From assembly GCA_946624065.1 (NCBI GenBank), contig CAMORT010000006.1, positions 1-64,000 of the forward strand: a DNA stretch of 64,000 bases. The letters are read 5' to 3'. The notes under the pieces are model-generated. The model ran no database searches and was not told the DNA's origin. It saw nothing but the letters and a program-made list of their open reading frames with translations. Shown here piece by piece: positions 24,478-33,417 of the stretch. The stretch's first letter is position 1. Each line of letters begins with the position of its first letter. The stretch comes from F23-D06 sp002392325. GTDB taxonomy: Bacteria > Bacteroidota > Bacteroidia > Bacteroidales > WCHB1-69. Made by a program: the position numbers and the translations under genes.

Positions 24478-26001
24478 ATGGGTATAATCATACGACAGAG
24501 CATCAAAGGAACCATAGTCAACTACATAGGTGTGGCTATCGGTTTTTTCACCACTTTCTTCGTCATCACCAATTATCTGACGCAGGAGGAAGTGGGATTG
24601 ACGCGCGTGCTGGTGGACGCGGGTGTGCTTTTCGCAAGTTTGTCCCAAATAGGAACCGGCGCCTCCATTCTCCGGTTCTTCCCTTACTTCAAAGATGATG
24701 AGAACAAGCACCACGGGTTCTTTTTCTGGACTATTGTGGTGCCTCTGATTGGTTTTTTGATATTTCTAGCCGTTTATCTGCTCCTGAAAAAACCAATTGT
24801 GGCCATTTTCTCCAAAAACTCACCTCTTTTCGTCAACTATTTCCGGTTTGTCATTCCCATAGCATTGTTTATGCTGTATCAATATGTCTTTGAAGCCAAT
24901 TCAAATGTGTTGATGCGGATTGTGATTCCTAAATTCGTCAGGGAAGTGGGCATACGCTTGGGATTGCTGGTTATTTATATATTGTATGGACGGCATATCA
25001 TTGACTTGGACGGACTGGTTTTGGGTTTCTGCATTACATATTTTCTTGCCGCCTTGGTGGATATCCTCTACCTGTTTTCCCTGCAGAAAATCTCGTTAAA
25101 ACCTGATTTCAAGTTCCTTACAAAACCTTTACGGAGAGATTTCCTTTTTTACACCCTGTTTTTGGTTATGGCCTCCATTGCCGGCACCATCACACCGCTG
25201 CTCAGTTCGTTTTTTGTGACTGCCAAAATGGGACTCACCTTCACCGGTATCTTCGCCATTGCCAATTATATCGCAACTGTAATAGAGATCCCCAACCGCT
25301 CGCTCAATGCCATCGCCCAACCCAATTTGTCAGAAGCCATCAAGAACCAAGACTGGACTCGTGCGGACGAGCTATGCAAGTCTGTTTCCTTGCACTTGTT
25401 GTTATCCAGTTTTTTCATTTTTTTCATCATCTGGATCAATGTGGACCTTCTTTTTATGATCCTTAGAAACGGTGAACTATACACATCCGGAAAAAGCGTA
25501 ATCTTCATTTTGGGACTTGCGCGTCTGTCAAATTCCGCCTTCAGCATCAGCAGCAATGCCCTGAGTTTCTCCAAGTATTATTACCTGACCCTGGTGTTCA
25601 CATTTCTGCTCACCATATCTTCCATCGTATTGAACATTCTGCTGATTCCAAGCATGGGTATGAATGGCGCCGCCTTGGCCAATTTCCTGTCTTACTTCAT
25701 CTATTTCATATTCCTTCTGATTCTTCTCAGGTGGAAACTGAAAATCTCCTTGTTTTCCATCGGGCAACTGAAAATCATCGCTATTATTGCGCTGCTTTTT
25801 GGACTTAACGCTTTGTGGACCTCCTCACTCACACCACTAATCATGAAAATTCCTTTTAACCCATTAGCGGTTTCTATTTTGGAAGGTGGAATACGAACCG
25901 CCGTGCTCGTTGGCATCGGTATCACACTAGTGTATTGCTGGAAAGTGTCTGCAGATGTGAACAGACTGATAGACAAAGTGATAAAAAGGAAAAACGCTTA
26001 A
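24478..26001 (+). CDS. Polysaccharide/lipid-linked flippase (MOP superfamily)
   Basis: This 507-residue inner-membrane protein has about 14 hydrophobic helices in the order of the polysaccharide synthesis (Wzx/RfbX-like) branch of the MOP superfamily. Its N-terminus MGIIIRQSIKGTIVNYIGVA matches Bacteroidota members I know, and ALSFSKYYYLTLVFTFLLTI near residue 365 starts the last helix group. It would move undecaprenyl-linked sugars across the membrane. The ATG at 24478 is chosen over the longer frame, which overlaps the promoter. No glycosyltransferases are adjacent, so the polysaccharide is unknown. Confidence 0.88.
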   Translation: MGIIIRQSIKGTIVNYIGVAIGFFTTFFVITNYLTQEEVGLTRVLVDAGVLFASLSQIGTGASILRFFPYFKDDENKHHGFFFWTIVVPLIGFLIFLAVYLLLKKPIVAIFSKNSPLFVNYFRFVIPIALFMLYQYVFEANSNVLMRIVIPKFVREVGIRLGLLVIYILYGRHIIDLDGLVLGFCITYFLAALVDILYLFSLQKISLKPDFKFLTKPLRRDFLFYTLFLVMASIAGTITPLLSSFFVTAKMGLTFTGIFAIANYIATVIEIPNRSLNAIAQPNLSEAIKNQDWTRADELCKSVSLHLLLSSFFIFFIIWINVDLLFMILRNGELYTSGKSVIFILGLARLSNSAFSISSNALSFSKYYYLTLVFTFLLTISSIVLNILLIPSMGMNGAALANFLSYFIYFIFLLILLRWKLKISLFSIGQLKIIAIIALLFGLNALWTSSLTPLIMKIPFNPLAVSILEGGIRTAVLVGIGITLVYCWKVSADVNRLIDKVIKRKNA

Positions 26002-26010
26002 CTCCAATCC

Positions 26011-26898
26011 CTATTCCTTATATCTGGGGTGATACTGGGCCATAGTGCTCCGGATATAGTCTTTATCCAAATGGGTATAAATCTCGGTTGTGGTAATGCT
26101 CTCATGTCCAAGCATTTGCTGCACAGCGCGCAGGTCCGCGCCGCCTTCCACAAGATGTGTGGCGAATGAGTGGCGAAAGGTGTGCGGACTGATGGATTTC
26201 TCTATACCGGCCTCCTTTGCCCATTTTTTCACCAACATAAAGACCATTTCACGTGTCAAATGGTGGCCTCTCCGATTTAAAAAGAGGTAATCTTCCTCTC
26301 CTTTTTTTATTTTCAACTTCTTACGGGCGCCTTCCATATACAATTTCACCATTTTTTGCGCCATACTCCCGATGGGGACAAACCGTTCCTTGTTTCCTTT
26401 TCCCAACACTTTTATAAACCCCTCTTCAAAAAAAAGATGGGAAAGCCGCAAGGTCACTACCTCACTCACACGCAATCCGCAGCCGTACATCACCTCCACC
26501 AGGGCGCGGTTCCGGTGGCCTTCGGGCGTACTGAGATCGATGACATTGATAATGGCCTCAATCTCCGGAACTGAAAGCACATCAGGAAGATGCAGGCCGA
26601 TTTTGGGAGCATCCAGCAAAACGGTTGGATCATCCTGAATGGTGCCGTCATACAACAGAAAACGATAAAAACTCTTTATTCCTGAAACAATCCGGGCCTG
26701 TGACCTGGGTTTGACATTCTTCTCCACCAACGAGCGTAAAAAAAGTTGGAGATTCTCCAATTTGGCGGTTTCCAAGGGTTTATGCTCCAAAAAATCCTCC
26801 AAAAGCGACACATCATGCAAATAGGCCTCCACACTCTTCGGCGAAAGCCCCTTTTCGAAAATCAGATATTGCTTGAACTGGATGATTAGAGGGGACAT
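26011..26898 (-). CDS. xerD: Site-specific tyrosine recombinase XerD
   Basis: This 295-residue recombinase resolves chromosome dimers at dif, normally as a XerC/XerD pair. An N-terminal SAM-like core-binding domain covers residues 1-85. The catalytic domain holds R143 (GLRVSE), K167, H239 and R242 (HTFRHSFATHL), H265 (MLGHESITTTEIYTH) and nucleophile Y274. Length and lack of extra domains favour the housekeeping enzyme over a transposon integrase, and no attachment site or mobile-element gene is nearby. It lies 24 bases after cinA on the same strand, so it may share its transcript. Confidence 0.93.
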   Translation of the reverse strand: MSPLIIQFKQYLIFEKGLSPKSVEAYLHDVSLLEDFLEHKPLETAKLENLQLFLRSLVEKNVKPRSQARIVSGIKSFYRFLLYDGTIQDDPTVLLDAPKIGLHLPDVLSVPEIEAIINVIDLSTPEGHRNRALVEVMYGCGLRVSEVVTLRLSHLFFEEGFIKVLGKGNKERFVPIGSMAQKMVKLYMEGARKKLKIKKGEEDYLFLNRRGHHLTREMVFMLVKKWAKEAGIEKSISPHTFRHSFATHLVEGGADLRAVQQMLGHESITTTEIYTHLDKDYIRSTMAQYHPRYKE

Positions 26899-26922
26899 GG
26901 GAAGAGGGTATGTCTGTTTGCT

Positions 26923-28173
26923 TTAACGCAGGTCTTTTTCAATTTCGATGCGAAGCATATTGAGGGCGGCGCGGGCGGCACGCTCAATGATTTGCTTGCG
27001 ACCCATACGGCTGCCAAAACGGAATTCCTTGGTTGCAAGGCGCACTGGAGTAGCCACGGCAATCCAAACGGTGCCGACCGGTTTCTCGGGCGTACCACCG
27101 TCAGGACCGGCAATTCCGGAAGTGGCAATTGTGTAGTCCACATCAAACAACCCCATAGCGTTAAGCGCCATATCACTCACCACCGGCTCGCTCACTGCGC
27201 CACGCCGCTTCAAATTGTCCTCACGCACATTCAACAAATCGCGTTTTATATCATTGCTATAGGACACTAACGAGCCCTGAAAATATCTTGAACTTCCTGG
27301 AACAGAGGTGATTAAATGAGAAATATATCCTCCCGTGCAACTCTCCGCCGTAGCCATGGTTTTGCCTGCCTTCACCAACAACCGGCCCACAACCTCCTCC
27401 AATTCGATATCTTCATCGGTGAACGCATACTCCGCAACCTGCTGTTTTAACAAATCAAATTGCTGATCCAGTGTCGTTTGCATCTGTTCTGTATCATTTC
27501 CTTCGGCGGTAAGCCGCAACCGGATAATACCGGGTTTGGGCAAATAAGCAAGTTTGAAACCCTCGGGAAGCTGCTTTTCGTACTCCTCCAACATGTCCGA
27601 CAAACCGCTTTCTGTAATATTGGTGCATTGTACTACTTTATACAACAGCGACGATGAACGGAATTTTCCCGCTTTCAGTCGGGGAAGAACCTCATCTTTA
27701 ATCAGTTTTTCCATTTCAAACGGAACACCCGGAAGCGAAATGAGAACTTTCCCGTCCTTTTCCAACCACAAACCCGGTGCTGTTCCCAGGGTGTTGGTCA
27801 GCACCACGCATCCTTCTGGAACGGCGGCCTGCTGACGGTTGGTTTCGGTGAGTTCCATGCCCCGTGCGGCAAACATTTCCGTCACTTGCTTCAGTGTGGC
27901 CTCATCTATTACCAACTCGCGTTGAAAAATATCACAAATCACTTTTTTGGTGATATCGTCCTTGGTGGGCCCAAGTCCGCCGGTCATCAACACCACATCG
28001 GTTTTGGACATGGCACGCTCCACAGCTTCCCGGATGGCAGGACCGTCATCTCCAATCGTTATCACATCGGTCAATTCAAATCCGGCGGCGGTCATCTGCT
28101 GGCCTATAAATGCCGCATTCGTGTTAACCACTTGGCCAATAAGGAGTTCGTCTCCAATATTAATCAGTATCAT
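26923..28173 (-). CDS. cinA: CinA family protein (NMN amidohydrolase / competence-damage)
   Basis: This 416-residue protein combines an N-terminal molybdopterin-binding-like domain (MILINIGDELLIGQVVNTNA, then MTGGLGPTKDDITKK) with ADP-ribose pyrophosphatase-like activity and a C-terminal nicotinamide-nucleotide amidase domain, marked by AESCTGGYISHLITSVPGSS near residue 300 and SGIAGPDGG. It salvages damaged pyridine nucleotides. It overlaps the DUF4369 lipoprotein gene by 14 bases and is followed by xerD. The start at 28173 begins directly at the first strand, a few residues shorter than in relatives. Confidence 0.95.
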   Translation of the reverse strand: MILINIGDELLIGQVVNTNAAFIGQQMTAAGFELTDVITIGDDGPAIREAVERAMSKTDVVLMTGGLGPTKDDITKKVICDIFQRELVIDEATLKQVTEMFAARGMELTETNRQQAAVPEGCVVLTNTLGTAPGLWLEKDGKVLISLPGVPFEMEKLIKDEVLPRLKAGKFRSSSLLYKVVQCTNITESGLSDMLEEYEKQLPEGFKLAYLPKPGIIRLRLTAEGNDTEQMQTTLDQQFDLLKQQVAEYAFTDEDIELEEVVGRLLVKAGKTMATAESCTGGYISHLITSVPGSSRYFQGSLVSYSNDIKRDLLNVREDNLKRRGAVSEPVVSDMALNAMGLFDVDYTIATSGIAGPDGGTPEKPVGTVWIAVATPVRLATKEFRFGSRMGRKQIIERAARAALNMLRIEIEKDLR

Positions 28174-28918
28174 ATTGTCTTTTCATTTCTTGATCCCTAA
28201 AATCCAACATTTCCAACCGGTGCTGCATGTTCTGCACATATGGATTGTCGGGATACTGTTTTTTTAAGGTTTGGGTTATTTGTCGCAGCAGGTTGCGGTC
28301 TTCTTGTTCAGAAAAAAAACTTCTTCTATTATATCCTTGATAAAAAGCAACATACGAAGCCATTTTGTCGGGATGATCCTGGATGAATTTCGTCAAGTAC
28401 GCTTTATGCTGGCCCAGCAGCTGCAGATACTGTTTCTCCACATCCGCCCTTGCGGAATCATCCTCAATATTATCCTGATAAACCTGATAAAGCGCATCCA
28501 CAGGTTGCACAAAACTGTTCAACGCACTGTCGAGTTGCCCTAATAGAACTGCCTCTTCACCGCCCGAAACTTTATAAGAATCAATCAGACTTTCCGCATC
28601 CGCTTTGATGATAATGTGATCACCGCCTTTTGCTATCGTAGTCAGGGTGTTATAGGGTGACAGCATAATCTGGTACATCATAGGGGTTGCTGCGCGGGCT
28701 TTGGTTTTGTCATTATCCGCCTTCAACTCAAAACAAAAATGACCGTTTTTCATTTTCATGGAATCCAGTCGTTCCAAACCCTCGTTTGTGACTAAAGCGA
28801 GCACAATATTGTCGTTCTTCACCCCGCTAATATCCCCTTCAATCACAATGAGTGATTTTTTATTCTGGCAGCCGAAAAGCATGAAAACGGCAATGATCAA
28901 TAATAGATTCTTCTTCAT
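28160..28918 (-). CDS. DUF4369 domain lipoprotein
   Basis: This 252-residue lipoprotein has the signal MKKNLLLIIAVFMLFGC with the acylated cysteine at residue 17. The N-terminal domain (LIVIEGDISGVKNDNIVLAL then VTNEGLERLDSMKMKNGHF) is the DUF4369 beta-sandwich. In Bacteroidota it commonly precedes a thioredoxin-like domain; here the C-terminal half is helical and has no CxxC. It lies between a tiny lipoprotein gene (4-base gap) and cinA (14-base overlap). Confidence 0.85.
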   Translation of the reverse strand: MKKNLLLIIAVFMLFGCQNKKSLIVIEGDISGVKNDNIVLALVTNEGLERLDSMKMKNGHFCFELKADNDKTKARAATPMMYQIMLSPYNTLTTIAKGGDHIIIKADAESLIDSYKVSGGEEAVLLGQLDSALNSFVQPVDALYQVYQDNIEDDSARADVEKQYLQLLGQHKAYLTKFIQDHPDKMASYVAFYQGYNRRSFFSEQEDRNLLRQITQTLKKQYPDNPYVQNMQHRLEMLDFRDQEMKRQYDTD

Positions 28919-28922
28919 AGTT

Positions 28923-29084
28923 CTATTTGTTATAGGTCATCAACGAGTCTAACGCACAAGGTTCGGTTCTATACTCACAACCGCAATTCCGTTCCTTGCG
29001 ATGCGGACGGGCGCCTGAAATTTTAGGGGCGCATGAGGAACCTATAAGCATAAGCAAAACAAAAACAATTAGCAACTTTTTCAT
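28923..29084 (-). CDS. 53-residue lipoprotein
   Basis: The ATG at 29084-29082 opens a frame of 53 codons ending in TAG at 28925-28923. The first residues, MKKLLIVFVLLMLIGSSC, form a textbook lipoprotein signal with the lipobox IGSSC at residues 14-18. The mature part (about 36 residues) has three further cysteines in ERNCGCEYRTEPC. A TATTTTTG promoter sits 17 bases upstream, and the DUF4369 lipoprotein follows after 4 bases. The signal, promoter and spacing together make it a real gene, although it is short enough to be skipped by usual cut-offs. The function is unknown. Confidence 0.8.
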   Translation of the reverse strand: MKKLLIVFVLLMLIGSSCAPKISGARPHRKERNCGCEYRTEPCALDSLMTYNK

Positions 29085-29099
29085 CTTGATACGATTGGG

Positions 29100-29129
29100 T
29101 GCAAAAATACAATTTTTATTATTTTTGCA
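29100..29129. promoter_or_regulatory. Divergent promoter palindrome before the 53-residue lipoprotein and the NlpC/P60 gene
   Basis: TGCAAAAATA (29100-29109) and TATTTTTGCA (29120-29129) are exact inverted repeats with a 10-base spacer. Each arm holds an outward TATTTTTG: complement(29102..29109) and 29120..29127. The layout is the same as at 14737-14773. Confidence 0.75.
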
Positions 29130-29147
29130 GTTTTAACGAAAACAAGG

Positions 29148-29945
29148 ATGAAACTATTGCGATATTTCATATTAATATTTGGTTTTATTGGATTGTCGGT
29201 TTCAGGATATGGACAAGACATACAACCCTCAAATTCTTCAGAAAACATTGGAAATAAGGAGTTTGCGTGTCCAAAAATAGATTCCATCATCGCATTTGCC
29301 AAAACAAAACTCGGAAGCACCTACAAACCCGGCGGCACCGGTCCGCACTCGTTTGATTGTTCGGGATTCATGTATTATGTTTTTGACCATTTCGGCATAC
29401 GGCTCGGGCGTAGTTCCCGCGATCAGATTCTGATGGGTAAAGTGATTGAGAAAAAGGATGTCAGAAAAGGAGACTTGGTTTTCTGGTATCGTGGGAAAGG
29501 ATATGTCGGTCATGCCGGATTGGTCGTGGATGTGGATTCCGCGCACAACTTCACTTTCATCCATGCCTCTACGCAGGGCAAAGGGGTACGATACGACCGT
29601 TCCAACGGCAACTGGTACGCCACCACCTACGCGGGGGCGCGGCGCATCATTGACTGCGACGAAAGCGGACAGTCATTTTTAGTACAATCCGGAAAACCCG
29701 CGCAATATGCCGAATCCACCCTCAATGAAAACACAACTCCAAAAGATTCAACAACAGTAAAAAACGCCCCTACCCCTCCTAAACCCACCTCAAAAATCAC
29801 CTACCATAAAATCAAAGAAGGGGAAACCCTGACTTCCATCGCCAAAAAGCACCATGTTTCCGTGAAACAGCTCAAGCAGTGGAACCATCTTCGGTCTGAC
29901 CGGATACGGGCTGGGGAAAAACTGAAAATTATCAAAAACAAATAG
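29148..29945 (+). CDS. NlpC/P60 (C40) peptidoglycan hydrolase with LysM domain
   Basis: This 265-residue secreted enzyme has a signal peptide (MKLLRYFILIFGFIGLSVSG then YGQ). The NlpC/P60 domain spans about residues 45-170, with the nucleophile in HSFDCSGFMYYVFDHFG and the catalytic histidine in GYVGHAGLVVDV. A linker rich in Thr, Pro and Lys leads to one C-terminal LysM motif (YHKIKEGETLTSIAKKHHVS then VKQLKQWN), which binds peptidoglycan. It probably cuts stem peptides (D-Glu to diamino acid). It heads a transcript with the S8 peptidase (12-base gap) and comF. Confidence 0.93.
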   Translation: MKLLRYFILIFGFIGLSVSGYGQDIQPSNSSENIGNKEFACPKIDSIIAFAKTKLGSTYKPGGTGPHSFDCSGFMYYVFDHFGIRLGRSSRDQILMGKVIEKKDVRKGDLVFWYRGKGYVGHAGLVVDVDSAHNFTFIHASTQGKGVRYDRSNGNWYATTYAGARRIIDCDESGQSFLVQSGKPAQYAESTLNENTTPKDSTTVKNAPTPPKPTSKITYHKIKEGETLTSIAKKHHVSVKQLKQWNHLRSDRIRAGEKLKIIKNK

Positions 29946-29957
29946 CCCAAAACCATT

Positions 29958-31613
29958 ATGAGAAAGATTTGGTTTTTATTCTTAATATTGGCGGGATACA
30001 CCGCAATGGCGCAAAACACTCCCACCTGTTATCGGATTTCGCTTTCCGATAAAAACAACAGCCCGTATTCTATAAGTAATCCTTCGGTTTTCTTGTCACA
30101 GCGCGCCTTGGACAAGCGGGCGAGGTTCAACATCGCCATTACAGAACAAGATTTTCCCGTAAATCCACAGTATATACAGCAAATTAAAGCAATAGACGCC
30201 AACATCCAGGTTCTTTGCACATCGAAATGGATGAACACTGTGACCATATATTGTCCCGACAGCACCAAACCCGCCACCATCTTCGCCTTACCCTTTGTGA
30301 CCAATGTTTTGCCCGTGGCGGATTACGATTTACAAGGAATGAAAAAACAGCTTCAAACCTTTGAAAACAACTATGTATCCATCGTTTCCAATCCCGCCAA
30401 AGACTCTATGGCGGATTTGGACTATGGTGAGGGGTATAGGCAGATTGCTTTACACAACGGGCATTTGCTGCACAAGGAAGGTTTTCTTGGAAATGGGATG
30501 CTGATTGCCGTTTTTGACGCAGGATGGGCAGGTGTGGATACGAGCGTTTATTTCCATCCATTATTTGAAAACGGGCAGATTCTGGGCACCCGTGATTTGA
30601 TTCCGGGGCGCCATAATGTGTTTGAAGGTCATTATCATGGCACGATTGTAACCTCCATCATGGCCATACTGGCGGAAGGCACGCTTGTGGGCACCGCACC
30701 AAAGGCCAATTATTTCTTTATTCGCTCCGAACATCCTCTCAGCGAGGAACTTATTGAAGAGGATTTCTGGGCTCAAGCGGCGGAAATCGCCGACAGTTTG
30801 GGTGCCGATGTCATTAATTCTTCATTGGGATACACTACTTTCCGTGATTTTCCGCAAGGCGATTTCACCTATGAGGATGTGGATGGAGTAACCAGCATTG
30901 CTTCACGCGCCGCCACCATTCTGGGACAAAAAGGCGTCGTTGTATGCGTCAGCGCAGGCAATGAGGGCACCAGTCCATGGTACCATATTGGCCATCCCGC
31001 GGATGCTTTCGACATTCTGGCAGTAGGTGCCGCTAATGTGATGGGCCATATTGCTGGATTTTCCTCTCGCGGACCCTCATACGATGGGCGTGTGAAACCC
31101 GATATCACCTCCGTAGGTGTGAACACAACTTGCATCTGGCCTGACGACCGCCTTGGCGAAGCCGACGGCACCAGCTTGGCTTGCCCTGTGGCAGCCGGAC
31201 TGTGCGCTTGCCTGTGGCAGGCGTTGCCCGAGAAAACCGCCTCCGAAATTATGCAAATCGTGCGGGAAAGCAGTTCCTGTTACAACAATCCCAATGACTC
31301 ACTCGGATACGGAATCCCCGATTTCTACGCCGCTTACCAGAATCATGCGCACGATGGGGTGCCCGAGCATATTATTCCCTCAGCGCACATTTTCCCCAAT
31401 CCCTGTACCAACCAATTCAACATCAGCAGCCGTGAGGATAATATAGACCGTGTGGAACTCTTCTCCATAGACGGAAAACTTGTGCTAAGCACATGCCCTG
31501 ACAAACATTACTACATTTCCGTCAATGTGCAAGATGTGCCAGCTGGGTTCTATATTGGTCGTATTTATTTGAAAAACAAGCAAATCCAGACTTTTAGAAT
31601 TATCAAACAATAA
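29958..31613 (+). CDS. Secreted S8 (subtilisin-like) serine peptidase with T9SS sorting domain
   Basis: This 551-residue endopeptidase has a signal peptide (MRKIWFLFLILAGYTAMAQ), a pro-region and an S8 domain with an intact triad: D187 (VFDAGWAG), H227 (GHYHGT) and S406 (DGTSLACPVAAG), plus the oxyanion N335 (SAGNEG). The last 80 residues (SAHIFPNPCTNQFNISS to the basic end FRIIKQ) form a type A T9SS C-terminal sorting domain, so the enzyme should cross the outer membrane through the type IX system and be anchored or released there. It follows the NlpC/P60 gene by 12 bases. Confidence 0.93.
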   Translation: MRKIWFLFLILAGYTAMAQNTPTCYRISLSDKNNSPYSISNPSVFLSQRALDKRARFNIAITEQDFPVNPQYIQQIKAIDANIQVLCTSKWMNTVTIYCPDSTKPATIFALPFVTNVLPVADYDLQGMKKQLQTFENNYVSIVSNPAKDSMADLDYGEGYRQIALHNGHLLHKEGFLGNGMLIAVFDAGWAGVDTSVYFHPLFENGQILGTRDLIPGRHNVFEGHYHGTIVTSIMAILAEGTLVGTAPKANYFFIRSEHPLSEELIEEDFWAQAAEIADSLGADVINSSLGYTTFRDFPQGDFTYEDVDGVTSIASRAATILGQKGVVVCVSAGNEGTSPWYHIGHPADAFDILAVGAANVMGHIAGFSSRGPSYDGRVKPDITSVGVNTTCIWPDDRLGEADGTSLACPVAAGLCACLWQALPEKTASEIMQIVRESSSCYNNPNDSLGYGIPDFYAAYQNHAHDGVPEHIIPSAHIFPNPCTNQFNISSREDNIDRVELFSIDGKLVLSTCPDKHYYISVNVQDVPAGFYIGRIYLKNKQIQTFRIIKQ

Positions 31614-31627
31614 AATCAACCTTAACC

Positions 31628-32323
31628 ATGAAAAACAAAACACTGAACAATTTACTCTCCTTCTTCTACCCGCGCCTCTGCGTGGGTTGTGGCGACGCTT
31701 TGCAGCAGAATGAGGAACATCTGTGTCTGAACTGCATGATGCACCTGCCGGAAACCAATTTTCACAAGGAGGCGGACAATCCGCTGACCAACATTTTTGC
31801 GGGGCGCGTGCGCGTACAAGAGGTGGCGGCATTGCTGTTTTACAAAAAAGGCACCTCGGCGCAACACATTCTGCATGCGCTCAAATATAAGGGACAAAAG
31901 GAGTTGGGCGCATATTTGGGTGAGTATTACGGCAAACTGCTCATCCAACAGCCGCGTTTCCAGCAAATTGATTACATCATCCCCATTCCTCTTCATCCGA
32001 AAAAACAGCGCAAAAGAGGATATAACCAAAGTGAGTGGATAGCGAAAGGATTAAGCAAGGGTATGGGAAAACCATACCGGACCGATGTTTTATCGCGTGC
32101 TCAGTTCACGGAAACGCAAACCAAAAAGAGTCGTTTCAGCCGTTGGGAAAATGTGAAGGAGGTGTTCGTCGCCAATGAAACGGACGACATTAGAGGAAAG
32201 CATCTTTTGCTATGTGACGATGTGCTGACCACCGGAGCCACTATGGAAGCCGCCATTCAGCAACTGCAAACCATTCCGGACATCACCGTTAGCGTGGTGA
32301 CACTGGCCACAGCGCAGTTTTAA
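31628..32323 (+). CDS. ComF family phosphoribosyltransferase-like protein
   Basis: This 231-residue protein has an N-terminal zinc finger (CVGCGDALQQNEEHLCLNC) and a C-terminal type I phosphoribosyltransferase fold with the PRPP loop LLLCDDVLTTGATMEAA near residue 195. The KRGYNQSEWIAKGLS segment is diagnostic of ComF/GntX. Family members are needed for DNA uptake in naturally competent bacteria, but many carriers are not competent. It lies 14 bases after the S8 gene, so it is likely co-transcribed with secreted hydrolases. Confidence 0.93.
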   Translation: MKNKTLNNLLSFFYPRLCVGCGDALQQNEEHLCLNCMMHLPETNFHKEADNPLTNIFAGRVRVQEVAALLFYKKGTSAQHILHALKYKGQKELGAYLGEYYGKLLIQQPRFQQIDYIIPIPLHPKKQRKRGYNQSEWIAKGLSKGMGKPYRTDVLSRAQFTETQTKKSRFSRWENVKEVFVANETDDIRGKHLLLCDDVLTTGATMEAAIQQLQTIPDITVSVVTLATAQF

Positions 32324-32327
32324 CAAT

Positions 32328-32651
32328 TTATAACGAAAACTGCACGATGACAAAAACCAAACCCAACAGGAATGTGGAGATAATCAGACCGCGCCCAGTT
32401 TTATCATATTTGAGTTTCAGCAGATAGTGTCTCAAAATGAAAAGGGAAGGTATCATGCTGATCAGGATCAATTTTGGCACAATCGTCTTGTAAAGAGACG
32501 GATTGTTAATCAGCATGTTCGGATTGGAATGCACCAGAATACTCAAGACTCCAAACAAAATGCCAAAAACAATCGCAGGAATTACAATACCCAGCACAAT
32601 GCCCATGGTATAGGTGTCTTTTCTTAAAAAATCTAAAAATCTATTGAACAT
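32328..32651 (-). CDS. Small integral membrane protein, unknown function
   Basis: This 107-residue protein has three predicted membrane helices (about residues 16-40, 60-78 and 86-105) and a basic loop near KLKYDKTGRG. I recognise no family. Its start overlaps the end of surE by 11 bases, which supports translation as the last gene of the C25 peptidase-surE unit. It ends 4 bases from the convergent comF stop. Confidence 0.75.
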   Translation of the reverse strand: MFNRFLDFLRKDTYTMGIVLGIVIPAIVFGILFGVLSILVHSNPNMLINNPSLYKTIVPKLILISMIPSLFILRHYLLKLKYDKTGRGLIISTFLLGLVFVIVQFSL

Positions 32652-33414
32652 TTTCCAAATATTTAATATCGTTCATTGCTTCATACGCCGTTAAATCATA
32701 ATGAACGGGCTGAATGGAGATAAAATTGTGCTGCAATGCCCATTCGCAGGAATCTTCCTTATTATCCGTATTTACCAGATATCCGGTAAGCCAATAGTAC
32801 TCACGCCCGTATGGGTCAACCCGTTTTTCCATATCCTCATACCAATAGCCGTCCGTCTGGCGTGTGACTTTCATGCCTTTGATCTCTTCAAACGGGATTT
32901 TAGGCACATTGACATTAAGGCAAACATGCGGGGGAAGACCTTTTTCCAATACGGATTTCACAATAATTTTACCGTAATGGACGGCCGCGGTGAAATCTGC
33001 GTTGGGAGAGTAATCCTGCACAGAAAGTCCGATGGCAGCCGTATCGAATGAGGCCTCAATGGCGGCACCCATTGTGCCAGAGTAAATCACGCTGACAGAA
33101 GAGTTGGAACCGTGGTTGATACCCGAAAGCACCAGATCTATTTTCCTTCCGCGGAGCACCACTTTCTGCCCAAGTTTAACGCAATCCACCGGCGTTCCGT
33201 TGGTGCGCCAATACTGCACACCATCAACCGTTTTGTATTGACGGACATGCAACGGCACATTCATCGTAATAGCATGACCCATAGCCGATTGCACTTTGTC
33301 GGGGGTTACCACGACCACCTCGCCGAAAGTCTTGGCTATCTCCACCATGGCTTCGAGACCTCTGGCCTCATAACCATCATCATTCACCACTAAAATCAAA
33401 GGTTTCTTTTCCAT
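32641..33414 (-). CDS. surE: 5'/3'-nucleotidase SurE
   Basis: This 257-residue metal-dependent phosphatase acts on nucleoside monophosphates, often in stationary phase. The metal site is the N-terminal ILVVNDDGYEARG (D12, D13), with SAMGHAITM near residue 45 and the asparagine motif SGINHGSNSS near residue 98. GTVGAA-type packing appears as SGTMGAAIEA. The gene begins 3 bases after the C25 peptidase stop and overlaps the small membrane protein gene. Confidence 0.96.
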   Translation of the reverse strand: MEKKPLILVVNDDGYEARGLEAMVEIAKTFGEVVVVTPDKVQSAMGHAITMNVPLHVRQYKTVDGVQYWRTNGTPVDCVKLGQKVVLRGRKIDLVLSGINHGSNSSVSVIYSGTMGAAIEASFDTAAIGLSVQDYSPNADFTAAVHYGKIIVKSVLEKGLPPHVCLNVNVPKIPFEEIKGMKVTRQTDGYWYEDMEKRVDPYGREYYWLTGYLVNTDNKEDSCEWALQHNFISIQPVHYDLTAYEAMNDIKYLENVQ

Positions 33415-33417
33415 TGA

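Noticed and set aside
26011..26898. Integrase of a mobile element instead of XerD
   Set aside because: Length, lack of an arm-binding domain, housekeeping neighbours and absence of att-like repeats favour chromosomal XerD.
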